Assembly: GCF_023284045.1 (NCBI RefSeq)
Contig: NZ_JAKIKQ010000001.1
Coordinates: 62,001 to 126,000, forward strand
Direction of reading: 5' to 3'
Length of the DNA: 64,000 nt
Origin: Shewanella kaireitica
GTDB lineage: Bacteria; Pseudomonadota; Gammaproteobacteria; Enterobacterales; Shewanellaceae
Part shown: positions 53,523 through 62,800 of the stretch, piece after piece
Position numbering within the stretch: the stretch's first letter is position 1
Layout of the letters: each line of letters opens with the position of its first letter
The notes under the pieces: model-generated
The model's database searches: none
Told to the model about the DNA's origin: nothing
Seen by the model: only the letters and a program-made list of their open reading frames with translations
Position numbers and translations under genes: made by a program

Positions 53523-54494
53523 TTACTCACTATCTTCTAGAGAGTAGGGTAGTTCAATTATGTGTAATTGTGATGCTTCATCGCCAGCAATTCTTAAGCT
53601 TGCGTCTAGCGGTGTATCATTAGCAAGTACAGCGGTAAATAGCACTTGCTGCTCGCGCTGGACGCTTTCAATAATGGTACCAGCCCGGCGGAACCCCGCT
53701 CCCTCTTCTAAAGCCATCTCTAACACGCTTTCATCAGCCAATGTTGCTGAGACAGTGCCACTAACGATATAGAGGGCGCGTTTATTGCCACCGCGGTACT
53801 TCATGCGAGCAATCGTCTCTTGCCCCATGTAGCAACCTTTATTGAAGCTAATGCCATCGATTGCCTGTAAGTTACACATCTGTGGCACGAACTGCGCACT
53901 ATGGGCTGCACCAATATTAGGGTAGCCGGCGAGAATTTCTAATGCTTGCCATGCTGTTGCATCAAAAAGGTTAACATCAGCAACTAGGCTTGTGGTATCG
54001 ACTTTACTCTGCTCTAAAATAACAATAAAGCGGCCGCTATCTTGGATGATTATGCCGTTATCGATGAGTGTTAACTCAGTATTTAGCTCACCAAACTTTG
54101 CCGTTAACCAGCTTGCAGCTTGCTCGCCAGCAACCCCTAGGATTAACCACTGCTCACTCACATCTGTAAGCTCAGCTTTGCTAAATACGGCATATTTTTG
54201 TAGTTGCGGTAGATCTAAAGCCAATGTTTGCTTTGGCATCAGCATAAATAGGGTGTCGTCTTTGGCAAAGGTTCTAAATGTTGCCAACATCTTTCCTTTA
54301 GGATCGCAGTGAGCGCCCCATCGCCATTGTTCTGCTTCGAGCGAGCTAATATCAGTAGTGACTTGGCCATGAATAAAGCTACGCCCCTGTTCACCGGTTA
54401 CTGACATTAAACCAAGATGAGACAGATGAGATACCATTAGGGTAGGTTGCTGTCCGTTTAAAGGCCAGTTCGGCTGAGAAGTTGACAAGGTCAT
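53523..54494 (-). CDS. ygfZ: YgfZ, folate-dependent iron-sulfur/tRNA modification factor
   Basis: YgfZ is a GcvT-like folate-binding protein needed for activity of some Fe-S enzymes, including MiaB. With ATG 54494 it is 323 residues. The family signature KGCYMGQE is present in FNKGCYMGQETIARMKYRGGNKRALY, and HGQVTTDIS lies near the N-terminus. An in-frame TTG four codons earlier (54506) is possible. It is convergent with the HD-GYP gene and separated from serA by the serA terminator. Confidence 0.94.
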   Translation of the reverse strand: MTLSTSQPNWPLNGQQPTLMVSHLSHLGLMSVTGEQGRSFIHGQVTTDISSLEAEQWRWGAHCDPKGKMLATFRTFAKDDTLFMLMPKQTLALDLPQLQKYAVFSKAELTDVSEQWLILGVAGEQAASWLTAKFGELNTELTLIDNGIIIQDSGRFIVILEQSKVDTTSLVADVNLFDATAWQALEILAGYPNIGAAHSAQFVPQMCNLQAIDGISFNKGCYMGQETIARMKYRGGNKRALYIVSGTVSATLADESVLEMALEEGAGFRRAGTIIESVQREQQVLFTAVLANDTPLDASLRIAGDEASQLHIIELPYSLEDSE

Positions 54495-54658
54495 GAGCGA
54501 GTCCAAGAGTTTAACCAGAAGAGAAATGATTGTACCGCTAATCTTTGGCGGCGAAAAGTTGCATACCTCAACTTTATCAAAACTATCCTTAAACGGCTTA
54601 AAACTAATTGCTTGAAATAAAGAAAGGGAATTGTTGGCGGTGAATTTCTGAAAATAAT

Positions 54659-54687
54659 AAGGCCGCTAAATGATATTAAGCGGCCTT
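54659..54687 (-). terminator. Terminator of serA
   Basis: GGCCGCT and AGCGGCC with AA/TT flanks enclose an 11-nt loop, 32 nt after the serA stop on the minus strand. The T-run is short and interrupted. Confidence 0.75.
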
Positions 54688-54718
54688 TAGTTTCTATCGA
54701 GCATGGATAGGAGTCAAT

Positions 54719-55948
54719 TTAGTGCAGTAATCGAGTTCTAATCGTGCCTTCAATCGCTTGCATTTCTGTTAGCGCTTCATCGGCTTTATCTGAATCAACT
54801 TCCATTACCACATAACCAATCTCTGCGGTTGTTTGCAGGTATTGCGCGGCGATGTTGATGCCTTTCTCTGCAAATGCCAAGTTGATTTGGATTAGAATTC
54901 CCGGTCTATTGCGGTGAATATGCAGCAAGCGTGAGGTTCCTGAATGTTGTGCTAAAGACACTTCAGGGAAGTTAACTGCAGTCATGGTTGAACCATTATC
55001 TGAGTACTTAGCGAGCTTACCGGCAACTTCGATACCGATGTTTTCTTGGGCCTCAGCAGTGCTACCACCCACATGTGGAGTCAGTAGCACATTATCCAGT
55101 CCACGTAGCGGGCTAATAAACTCATCGCTGTTAGACTTAGGCTCTACTGGGAAAACATCAATTGCAGCGCCTGCTAAATGCTGCTCTTTTAACGAGGCGG
55201 CAAGGGCGTCAATATCGACCACTGTGCCACGAGAAGCATTAATCAATATGCTGCCTTTACGCATGCAGGCCAGCTCAGCGTGGGCAATCATCTCTTTTGT
55301 TTGCGGTGTTTCTGGCACATGCAAACTGACTACGTCAGCCAAAGACATTAACTGTTCCATGGAGTGAACCTGCTGTGCATTACCCAGTGGTAGTTTATCT
55401 TCAATATCGAAGAAGATAACGCGCATACCTAAGGTCTCAGCTAGGATCCCTAATTGGGTGCCAATATGGCCATAGCCAATAACGCCAAGGGTTTTTCCAC
55501 GAGCTTCATAACTACCAGCGGCACTTTTGAGCCAGCCACCACGGTGCGCCATCGCATTACGCTGGGGGATCCCACGCAGTAACATGATGATCTCGCCTAG
55601 TACTAATTCAGCTACACTTCGTGTATTAGAAAAAGGAGCGTTGAAAACTGGAACTCCCAGTTTTTCTGCTGCAGCCAGACTCACTTGATTGGTGCCAATA
55701 CAGAAACAACCTATCCCGACAAGTTTCTCTGCTTGAGTTAATACTGTTTCAGTCAGTTGGGTACGGGAGCGAATACCAACAAAATGAGCATCTTTAATTG
55801 AAGAGAGTAGTGCCTCTTCGCTTAAAGCAGCCTTATGGTACTCAATATTGGTATAACCCGCTCGTTCGAATACATCTACCGCAGATTGGTGGACGCCTTC
55901 CAACAGCAGGATTTTAATCTTATCCTTGTCCAGCGAATGTTTCGCCAT
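54719..55948 (-). CDS. serA: D-3-phosphoglycerate dehydrogenase
   Basis: SerA oxidises 3-phosphoglycerate with NAD+ in the first step of serine synthesis. The 409-residue length matches the E. coli type. The NAD-binding GYGHIGTQLG is at about 158-167, the catalytic Arg lies in INASRGTVVDIDAL, and the Glu and His in DVFPVEP and LTPHVGGSTAEAQ. A C-terminal ACT domain (about 338-409) is the usual site of serine feedback inhibition. It is a single gene with a long, structured upstream region. Confidence 0.96.
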   Translation of the reverse strand: MAKHSLDKDKIKILLLEGVHQSAVDVFERAGYTNIEYHKAALSEEALLSSIKDAHFVGIRSRTQLTETVLTQAEKLVGIGCFCIGTNQVSLAAAEKLGVPVFNAPFSNTRSVAELVLGEIIMLLRGIPQRNAMAHRGGWLKSAAGSYEARGKTLGVIGYGHIGTQLGILAETLGMRVIFFDIEDKLPLGNAQQVHSMEQLMSLADVVSLHVPETPQTKEMIAHAELACMRKGSILINASRGTVVDIDALAASLKEQHLAGAAIDVFPVEPKSNSDEFISPLRGLDNVLLTPHVGGSTAEAQENIGIEVAGKLAKYSDNGSTMTAVNFPEVSLAQHSGTSRLLHIHRNRPGILIQINLAFAEKGINIAAQYLQTTAEIGYVVMEVDSDKADEALTEMQAIEGTIRTRLLH

Positions 55949-56113
55949 GATTTATGTACCCTTTTGGTTTATTTGTATTTTTATACCGCGCGTCACAGTT
56001 GAGACGACTAAATTCAAGCGTTAGCGTGGTTTCGGTATAGACTGTCAATTAATATACCTAAACCACCAGGAAGATACTCTTTGTAGAGCACTCGCATTAG
56101 CTTAATTCTAAGT

Positions 56114-56198
56114 GCATTACCGAGGAGTTGTAGCTCCTTGCTGTGATAATGCAACAGCGAAGTTAAGTAACGCAAGGCGTTCTTTGCGAGGTTTTAAC
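56114..56198. other. Two consecutive stem-loops (possible structured RNA or dispersed repeat)
   Basis: The first has outer arms GCATTA/TAATGC (56114-56119, 56147-56152) around inner arms AGGAG/CTCCT (56123-56127, 56134-56138). The second has outer arms GTTAA/TTAAC (56162-56166, 56194-56198) around CGCAA/TTGCG (56171-56175, 56184-56188). Neither ends in a T-run. Could be a serA leader element or a dispersed palindromic repeat. Confidence 0.35.
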
Positions 56199-56371
56199 CT
56201 ACTTCATAGTTTGTATTTGATTTTGGTAAGAGGCTAGCTATTACCAGTAATCAATGACTTGGCTAAAGTTTGTTAAACTTCCACACAATTTTAGAACTTC
56301 AGGTAGTCTGGGCTTAAACAAAGTAGCACTTTTTTTGCTCGCTGTGGAGGGCTAGATGGCTAAAGTGTTTA

Positions 56372-56385
56372 TTCTAAATTTAGAA
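56372..56385. promoter_or_regulatory. Perfect 14-nt palindrome upstream of the YjdF-like gene
   Basis: TTCTAAATTTAGAA is fully self-complementary and lies 26 nt before the start codon. A related half site (TTTTAGAA) occurs near 56290. It may be an operator; no regulator is recognised. Confidence 0.4.
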
Positions 56386-56410
56386 CAATATCTTATATGG
56401 GGGAGATATT

Positions 56411-57025
56411 TTGAATAAAAGCGTTTTATGGCTAGTTATATTTTTTATAGTACTAGTTTGGTCTGCTGTTGGACCTAAAGATCAGTTCACTTGGTTTTTA
56501 GAGGTTTTACCTGCATTAATCGCATTACCTTTACTTGCATTTACTCGTAAAAGCTTTCCGCTTACGAGTTTGGCTTACGTCTTAATTCTAATTCACTGCG
56601 TGATCTTAATGGTTGGCGGCCACTATACCTATGCTGAAGTGCCATTGTTTGATTGGATAGCTGAATGGACTGGAGGTAGCCGGAATAACTACGACAAAGT
56701 AGGTCACTTAGCCCAAGGCTTTGTGCCTGTGCTACTCGCTCGCGAAGTGTTTATTCGTCTAAGCGTGGTCAAATTGGGGGCTTGGTGTAACTTTTTGGCG
56801 GTGTGTTTTACTTTAGCATTCTCAGCTTTTTATGAGCTGATCGAGTGGTGGGTTGCAGAACTGACAGGTGAAGATGCTGAAGCGTTTTTAGGAACCCAAG
56901 GATACATTTGGGATACCCAATCTGATATGGCAATGGCATTGGTCGGTGCGATATCTGCAATTATGTTATTGAGCCGCTATCAAGACAAATTAATTGCATT
57001 GAAGATGAATCTTAAAGATAAATAG
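56411..57025 (+). CDS. YjdF-like (DUF2238) membrane protein
   Basis: A 204-residue inner-membrane protein with about six hydrophobic segments. It contains the family-type motifs YDKVGHLAQGFVPVLLAREV, SAFYELIEWW and GTQGYIWDTQSDMAMALVGA, with conserved His, Asp and Glu residues within membrane segments. Function is unknown. The start is a TTG at 56411 preceded by a strong GGGGGAG site. The product follows the 14-nt palindrome closely. It may be co-transcribed with the LuxR-type gene 206 nt downstream. Confidence 0.85.
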   Translation: MNKSVLWLVIFFIVLVWSAVGPKDQFTWFLEVLPALIALPLLAFTRKSFPLTSLAYVLILIHCVILMVGGHYTYAEVPLFDWIAEWTGGSRNNYDKVGHLAQGFVPVLLAREVFIRLSVVKLGAWCNFLAVCFTLAFSAFYELIEWWVAELTGEDAEAFLGTQGYIWDTQSDMAMALVGAISAIMLLSRYQDKLIALKMNLKDK

Positions 57026-57231
57026 TAACTTTTAGATGAAAAAGCTAAAAACAGCAGTAAAGTTAATGATTGTACTGATGCTGATAAGTGATTTTCATCA
57101 AGCATACTTTATTACTAGGTCAAGTCTATGTAGACTGGCTTAGTCTGCTTTTTGACTGCAGCTATTTTGCTAACAACTGCATGTTATTAAGCGTTGAATG
57201 GATTAAGCGAAACTTTTCAGGGAGAGAAGTG

Positions 57232-57903
57232 ATGAATAATAGTGATGAAGTAGTTTTTCTTCATCAGGTGACAGCACCTTGCCACCTGGCCATGCTAGCG
57301 GAATCAATAGGGTTGAAGACGCGGGTTATTTCGGATATTGAGCAGTTAGAAGCTAGCAATGAACAATGCAGCTTTTATCTAATTTCTCAACAAGGTGCAG
57401 CTGTCGACTGTAACGGGATCCCTCTAGTGGCTGCGCAATTGGTCAAGCATGTTCCTGTGGCGCTTTACGATGTAACAAAAGATTCGTTAGATGAAGAGTC
57501 AGCGCTGCTATTGGGTGTTAGAGGCTTACTTTTCTCTGATCAGCGGATGGACCTACAGCTCACGGGTTTGCGAAAAATACTGGCAGACGAACTTTGGTAT
57601 GATAGAACCTTAATAAGCCGAGTTTTTCGTCAATTAGTCAGCCAAATTGAAACACCATTGCAGCTATCAGCTGAAGGTTCTGAATCCTTCCAGCAATTAA
57701 CGCGTCGAGAAAAAACCATTATTCAATTGGTTTCTAGCGGTGCTCGTAATAAAGAGATTGCCGAAAGCTTGTGCATTAGTGAACATACAGTCAAAGCGCA
57801 TATCTCATCTATTTTCAGAAAAACCCATGCCCGTAATCGTGTTGAATTATTACGTTGGGCGGAGCCGTTTCAGAACCAGCTAAACCTGCACACAGCTGTT
57901 TAG
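57232..57903 (+). CDS. LuxR-type transcriptional regulator (CsgD/VpsT-like layout)
   Basis: A 223-residue regulator with an N-terminal receiver-like domain lacking the usual acidic pocket, and a C-terminal LuxR HTH (LTRREKTIIQLVSSGARNKE through SLCISEHTVKAHISSIFRKT). The domain order and size resemble CsgD/VpsT, which control biofilm matrix genes and in some cases bind c-di-GMP. I choose ATG 57232 (or GTG 57229) because GGGAGAG lies just upstream. A longer frame opening at 57088 has a non-family N-terminus. Its target is unknown; the next gene is 890 nt away. Confidence 0.87.
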   Translation: MNNSDEVVFLHQVTAPCHLAMLAESIGLKTRVISDIEQLEASNEQCSFYLISQQGAAVDCNGIPLVAAQLVKHVPVALYDVTKDSLDEESALLLGVRGLLFSDQRMDLQLTGLRKILADELWYDRTLISRVFRQLVSQIETPLQLSAEGSESFQQLTRREKTIIQLVSSGARNKEIAESLCISEHTVKAHISSIFRKTHARNRVELLRWAEPFQNQLNLHTAV

Positions 57904-57929
57904 ATACTACAAACTTGCTACGCCAAATT

Positions 57930-57952
57930 AAACGACCTACGGGTCGTTTTTT
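57930..57952 (+). terminator. Terminator of the LuxR-type gene
   Basis: AAACGACC-TAC-GGGTCGTTTTTT forms a stem with T-run, 27 nt after the stop. Confidence 0.88.
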
Positions 57953-58792
57953 ATAGTTATGGGTTTTAACACTTTTTGCTTGAAGTTCTCTCTCATGTGA
58001 TGGGAGTTCAAAGTGCTGAAGGTAAGATTTGTATTTGCTACTGGGTAACAGCTTCTATCATTCTTGCTCTCGTTTATCCGACATCTGACCGATAAGAAAG
58101 GTGGCAATGCTCATATCAATCACAGTTAAGTATGTGATCAGAAATCGTATTACAAGGCTTCTCTTAGTATCAATCAACGTTCTGCAATCTTCCATTAACA
58201 TTACACCTCTATAGGAAGCATTCTAGCTTCCCAATTCTGCTTTCCATTGCCTCAAGCTGGCATATTTAATGTGATCTTAGCTTGGTAAAAATGACAATAG
58301 CTAGTCATTTAAGAGGTAAGTTGCTTGCTAGGTAGATCAAATCTCTAAAAAAGCAATTTATTTTAGTTAAAAAAATCAAGGTTTTTGCCTGCTTACCGCT
58401 CGACACTGTTCTTTGCTAACCTCTTGATTTAACCGTTCCTTTGTTTGCTCTTGGTTGTCACTGTTCTTGATGGTGGCTATTTTATCCTTATATTACAGTT
58501 GGTTAGTGTAATCAAATGTGACGAGACCTCCTTTTTTTTGTTGCGGAACTCTGCAACAATCGTTACGCACGTTAATAGAAAATAGCGGCATTATTATAAA
58601 AATGGGGTTGAATGTATGAAGTATGTAATAAAGGGGTCGGCGTTTTTTTCACCGATTTCGTCATCGATTTCACCATCTAATTTTCCATCTACCTGAGCAA
58701 CTAGCAGCTTAAGGTACGACTAATAAACATTTTTAATTTTGGGTTCGGCCTTCAATGAAAGGCTGACAAATTACTAATCGGAAGTAACAGAA
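57953..58792. other. Long intergenic region upstream of the porin-nuclease operon
   Basis: About 840 AT-rich nt lie between the LuxR terminator and the porin start. It contains several inverted repeats: GGAAGC/GCTTCC (58214-58231), ATTACA/TGTAAT near 58495, TTGTTGC/GCAACAA (58538-58559) and GCCTT/AAGGC just before the porin. A 26-codon open frame (ATG 58616 to TGA 58696, Ser/Pro-rich) lies 100 nt before the porin and may be a leader peptide or chance. I found no recognised RNA gene and no credible longer ORF. Confidence 0.4.
58538..58559. promoter_or_regulatory. 7-bp inverted repeat upstream of porin-nuclease operon
   Basis: TTGTTGC and GCAACAA flank 8 nt, following a run of eight Ts. It lies 234 nt upstream of the porin start and could be an operator or an RNA hairpin. 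Confidence 0.35.
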
Positions 58793-59845
58793 ATGTTAAA
58801 CAAATCAACAATTGCAATCGCTATCGTCACTATGCTTAGTGCCGGTTCAGTGAACGCTGTAGTACTAGATGGTGACAGTCAAGGCGACCACGTTCGTTTA
58901 TATGGCGAAGTGGGTGTAGGTGGGCATTTTGATACCCATGCAGATTATAACCACGATGAGTTCTACGACACCAAGGGCTATGTAGATGATAGCTTTGCGA
59001 CTATGGGCGTATCGGGTCAACGTGAAAAATTTACTTATCGCCTTGAACTTGACTACCAACGCCGTAACTGGCTTGGCGGAGATGGTGAGTTTGAGCTGGC
59101 TATCGATAAATTATACGTAGGTTACCTTTTAACCGATCAGCAGTGGGTTGAGCTCGGCTTGACCGACACCGCTTTCGACGATTATGACCACTTTGGTGAC
59201 TTCACATTCAACAAGTCCATCGAAACCGGTGAAGCCGGTGACCAAGAAAATACTGTTAAGTACCAAGCCAAGTTCGAACATCTTGTTACCGGAGTTTCTT
59301 ACTCATATAACGGTGAGCACAAAAGTGGCGCACTGCAAGGTGACATCATTAACGGCTATGTAGGCTGGATGACTGATCTACTGTCTGTCGTGGTTGGCTT
59401 AGAAACTCGTGGTGGCTCTAACGGCGTCAGTAAATATGGTGAGCAGGAGCAGATAGGTTTTGGAGCACGCCTTAAACTGATGGAAGAGTTCTCTATTGGT
59501 ATCAATGGCTTTATAGAAGATGAAGACTTGTCTACGCGTAAGAGCGGTGATGTACACCTGGATTACCAGACTTTCCGTAACCAAGGATTAACGGTAAGTG
59601 CCAAGTACGACCTGAATGAACATTGGGAAATCATTAGCTCCGTAAACCACGAAGAGTACGAAGGTTGGGATCTTATCAGTCCTAACTATGACTACTCTGA
59701 GCTACCACCTGAGTACGGAAAAGAGCGTCGATGGGCCAGCCTAGGCTTCAACTATCGTCCAGCTCGCGACATCGTGGTGTCACTAGAAGGCCGAGTCGGG
59801 GAAGCCCCTGAAGCTGGCTACGCTTACGTGCGTATGTACTTTTAG
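58793..59845 (+). CDS. Outer-membrane porin, first gene of nuclease operon
   Basis: A 350-residue beta-barrel protein with a signal peptide (MLNKSTIAIAIVTMLSAGSV, cleavage near NAV) and mature start DHVRLYGEVGVGGHFD. Alternating aromatic/hydrophobic strands run throughout, and the C-terminus VRMYF ends in Phe. It is not a close paralogue of the tandem porins at 6-9 kb. It lies 33 nt upstream of the ExeM-like nuclease, so it may take up products of extracellular DNA breakdown, such as nucleotides, nucleosides or phosphate; this is an inference from position. A good GGAAG site is near the ATG. Confidence 0.85.
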   Translation: MLNKSTIAIAIVTMLSAGSVNAVVLDGDSQGDHVRLYGEVGVGGHFDTHADYNHDEFYDTKGYVDDSFATMGVSGQREKFTYRLELDYQRRNWLGGDGEFELAIDKLYVGYLLTDQQWVELGLTDTAFDDYDHFGDFTFNKSIETGEAGDQENTVKYQAKFEHLVTGVSYSYNGEHKSGALQGDIINGYVGWMTDLLSVVVGLETRGGSNGVSKYGEQEQIGFGARLKLMEEFSIGINGFIEDEDLSTRKSGDVHLDYQTFRNQGLTVSAKYDLNEHWEIISSVNHEEYEGWDLISPNYDYSELPPEYGKERRWASLGFNYRPARDIVVSLEGRVGEAPEAGYAYVRMYF

Positions 59846-59878
59846 TCCTAATTGAATTCAACTTTTATAGAGTTTACT

Positions 59879-62800
59879 ATGAAAAAAAGTTTCCTATCGC
59901 TGGCCATTGCCAGCACCATCAGCATGGGCGCCTTCGCTGGCGTTGAAGACCTGCTGATCACTGAAATGACTCAAGGTTCTGATGCTAGTGTGGGATCTGT
60001 TGAGATCACTAACACAGGTTCTGACGCCTTTACCTTTACTGCTGATGTCACCGCTTTCCAACGCTCTAGCGGTAAGTACGATAACGAGTTGCTTAATGCT
60101 GATGCTAAGCCATTGTTGACTGGCGAAACGCTTGCTGCTGGCGCCTCTCTAGTGCTTGTTAACAGTCGATCTACCGAAGAGTTTCGTAATGCGATTGAGA
60201 CTCAAGGTGGCACAGTTGTAATCTCCACCTATGACAGCAGTAATAAATACAACAACCTGTTTATGACCAGTGATGACGGTTTCTTCCTGAAAAATGGTGA
60301 TACTGTTATCGATCGTGTTGGTGCTGTGAACGACAATAGCAAGTGGGCGCCTAATACTACTCTGCGCCGCAAGAAAACTGCGGATGGCAACAATCCTGCT
60401 CAATCAGGTACTTTCGATGCGACTCAGTGGCAGAACATTTTACCAATGCGATTTGATGATCTCGGTAAGTCAGAGCTACCTGCTGCTGATGCTGAAGACA
60501 TCATGGACATCTTCACTTGTCCAACTGATAAGAGTGAAATCAAGTCTCCTAGCGAAGTGCAGGGCAGAGGCTTTACCTCGCCTTTAATTGCCGAAGGTAA
60601 GACTGAATCAGATGATAAAGTTGCCGTAGAGGGGATCATCTCAGCAAAGGTGTCTATCCCTAATGAGGGCTTCTACCTTCGCAATTTTGCTTCTGACAAC
60701 GATCCTGAAACTTCCGATGGCATCTTCGTTAGCTCAAGTGCGGCGGGCGAGCTTAAGGTTGGCCAAACTATTTGTATCGGCAGTAAAGTGGCAGAGTACC
60801 AAGGCCAGACTCAACTGTCTGCAGATACGGCATTTAGCTGGAACGTTACTGATACTAACATTGCAACCATGCCTACCGATATTCAAGTATTGAGCTCTGA
60901 TAATGGTTCTTTCGATAAGACATTAGAGCGTTACGAAGGTATGTTGGTTAATCTGCCTGAGGATTTAGACCCTAGTACTCCTAGCGAAGAAGTCAAAGAG
61001 GACATGCGTATTACTCGCAGCTTCAGCTACAACTACTTGTCTTCTCCTAACGGCCGTAACAACATGGTTGCTGCTTATAAACGCCCTAACTTGCAGCCTA
61101 ACCATTTACATGTTGCGGGAAGCCCTGAGTCGAAGGCGGCTTATGAGCAAAACAATGACTATCGTTTAGTTATTGAGAGTGCGACTAAGTCCAGCGGCAC
61201 CGAGCTGCCTTATTACGCTGGTTTTAACAGTGACCCACACACCAACTACATCCGTATCGACGATAGTCTCGTTAATGCGCAGGGTGTGATCAGCCAATAT
61301 GAAACTGAGCTGATCCCTGGAACTGATAAGTATGATCAGGATTACAGTCTGACTATAACTAACCAGTTGACCAGTGATAACTTTATTCACAACTTACCGC
61401 GTACTGACGAACCGGATTTGAATGACACTGTAGCGGAAGATGATTTTGCTATCCGTATTTCTAGTCAAAACCTGTTTAACTTCTTTAACTCTCCTTTCGG
61501 TGGTGACAATAATAACTTTGGTCAGAGCCGAGGTGCAGATAGCTACGATGAATACATTAACCAGAGAACCAAACTGGTAGAGATTATTCGTGCTCAGGAT
61601 GCCGATGTTATGGCCCTGATGGAGATTGAAAACAATGGTTTTGGCGATGCTAGTGCCATTGCTGAGATTGTCAACCAGGTTAATATTCAGTATGTCGATG
61701 AGCGAGCTCAGGATTATAATGGTCCTAACTCCACTGAGAACCGTTATGTGTTTGTTGGTTTCGACAACAACGGCAATCAAATGTTGGATAACCTAGACGC
61801 TATTGGTTCTGACGCTATTGCAACTGGTATCATATACCGCCCAAGCAAAATGAGCGTTGAACGCACTCGCGTTATCCCAATGCCTCAGCAGAAAGCACCT
61901 ACCATAGTGAACGACTTAGGTGAGGTGATCAAAGATCAGAACCAGGAAATTCTAGAGAACGGCCAGAACTACCACCGTGATGCTCTAGTTGTAACCTTTA
62001 TCGTTAACCAAACAGGCAAGCGCTTGACGCTAGCTGTAAATCACCTTAAGTCAAAAGGCTCTACTTGCTGGGAAGAGTGGCAAGGTGTTGAGTTTGGCAA
62101 TGCCACGACTTGGAACAACCGTACTGCACCAGATTTGGACTACCAAGGTTCTTGTGCTGAGTTCCGTGTAGCCGGTGCCGTGCACTTAGGTGAAGAGATG
62201 GAAGACGTTCTTGGGGATAAGATCATCCTTGGCGATTTGAACGCCTATGGTAAAGAAGATCCTGTGCTAGTTCTTACTGAGAACCCACGCAACAAGACGA
62301 TCGTTACCGCTAGCCACACTTTCCTTGGACCTAAGCCTCAGTTTAACGAAGATGGCTCTGCAGCTGTAATCACTAAGACTTATGGTTACATCGATATTGT
62401 CGGTGAAAAGTTTAAGGAGAAGGGCAAGACGCCTTGGAGTTACTCTTTCAGTGACGAAATTGGCTCGCTTGACCACATCTTGGTCTCTCCTTCTCTAAAA
62501 GATCGCGTGATTGATGCGACTGACTGGCATGTTAATGCAGCTGAAACTGGTCTGTATGACTACCAGAATCGCTTCAAAGGTACCATCGACGGTACTGGAA
62601 CGCATAAGTTCTATAGAGCAGACATCTATCGTGCGTCGGATCACGATCCTGCGTTAATCACTCTTAGCTATAAGCCTGGCGATGCGGATGCAAACGTGCC
62701 TCTGAACCTGCCAAAACTGAGAAAGTTAATCAAGGTTCCTTATCAGATCCCAACAGGTGTTACTGCTCAAGTTGGCGATGTAGCGACCGTCAATATGACT

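Larger units (their letters stand above)
55949..56410. other. Structured intergenic region between serA and the YjdF-like gene
   Basis: This 462-nt divergent region holds the two hairpins at 56114-56198, a small palindrome AAGTTT-GTT-AAACTT (56266-56280) and the 14-nt palindrome at 56372-56385. It must carry the promoters of serA (left) and the YjdF-like gene (right), which I cannot pinpoint. No coding sequence seen. Confidence 0.5.

Noticed and set aside
58616..58696. 26-codon Ser/Pro-rich frame as a real gene
   Set aside because: Too short and unsupported to annotate; mentioned only as part of the intergenic region.
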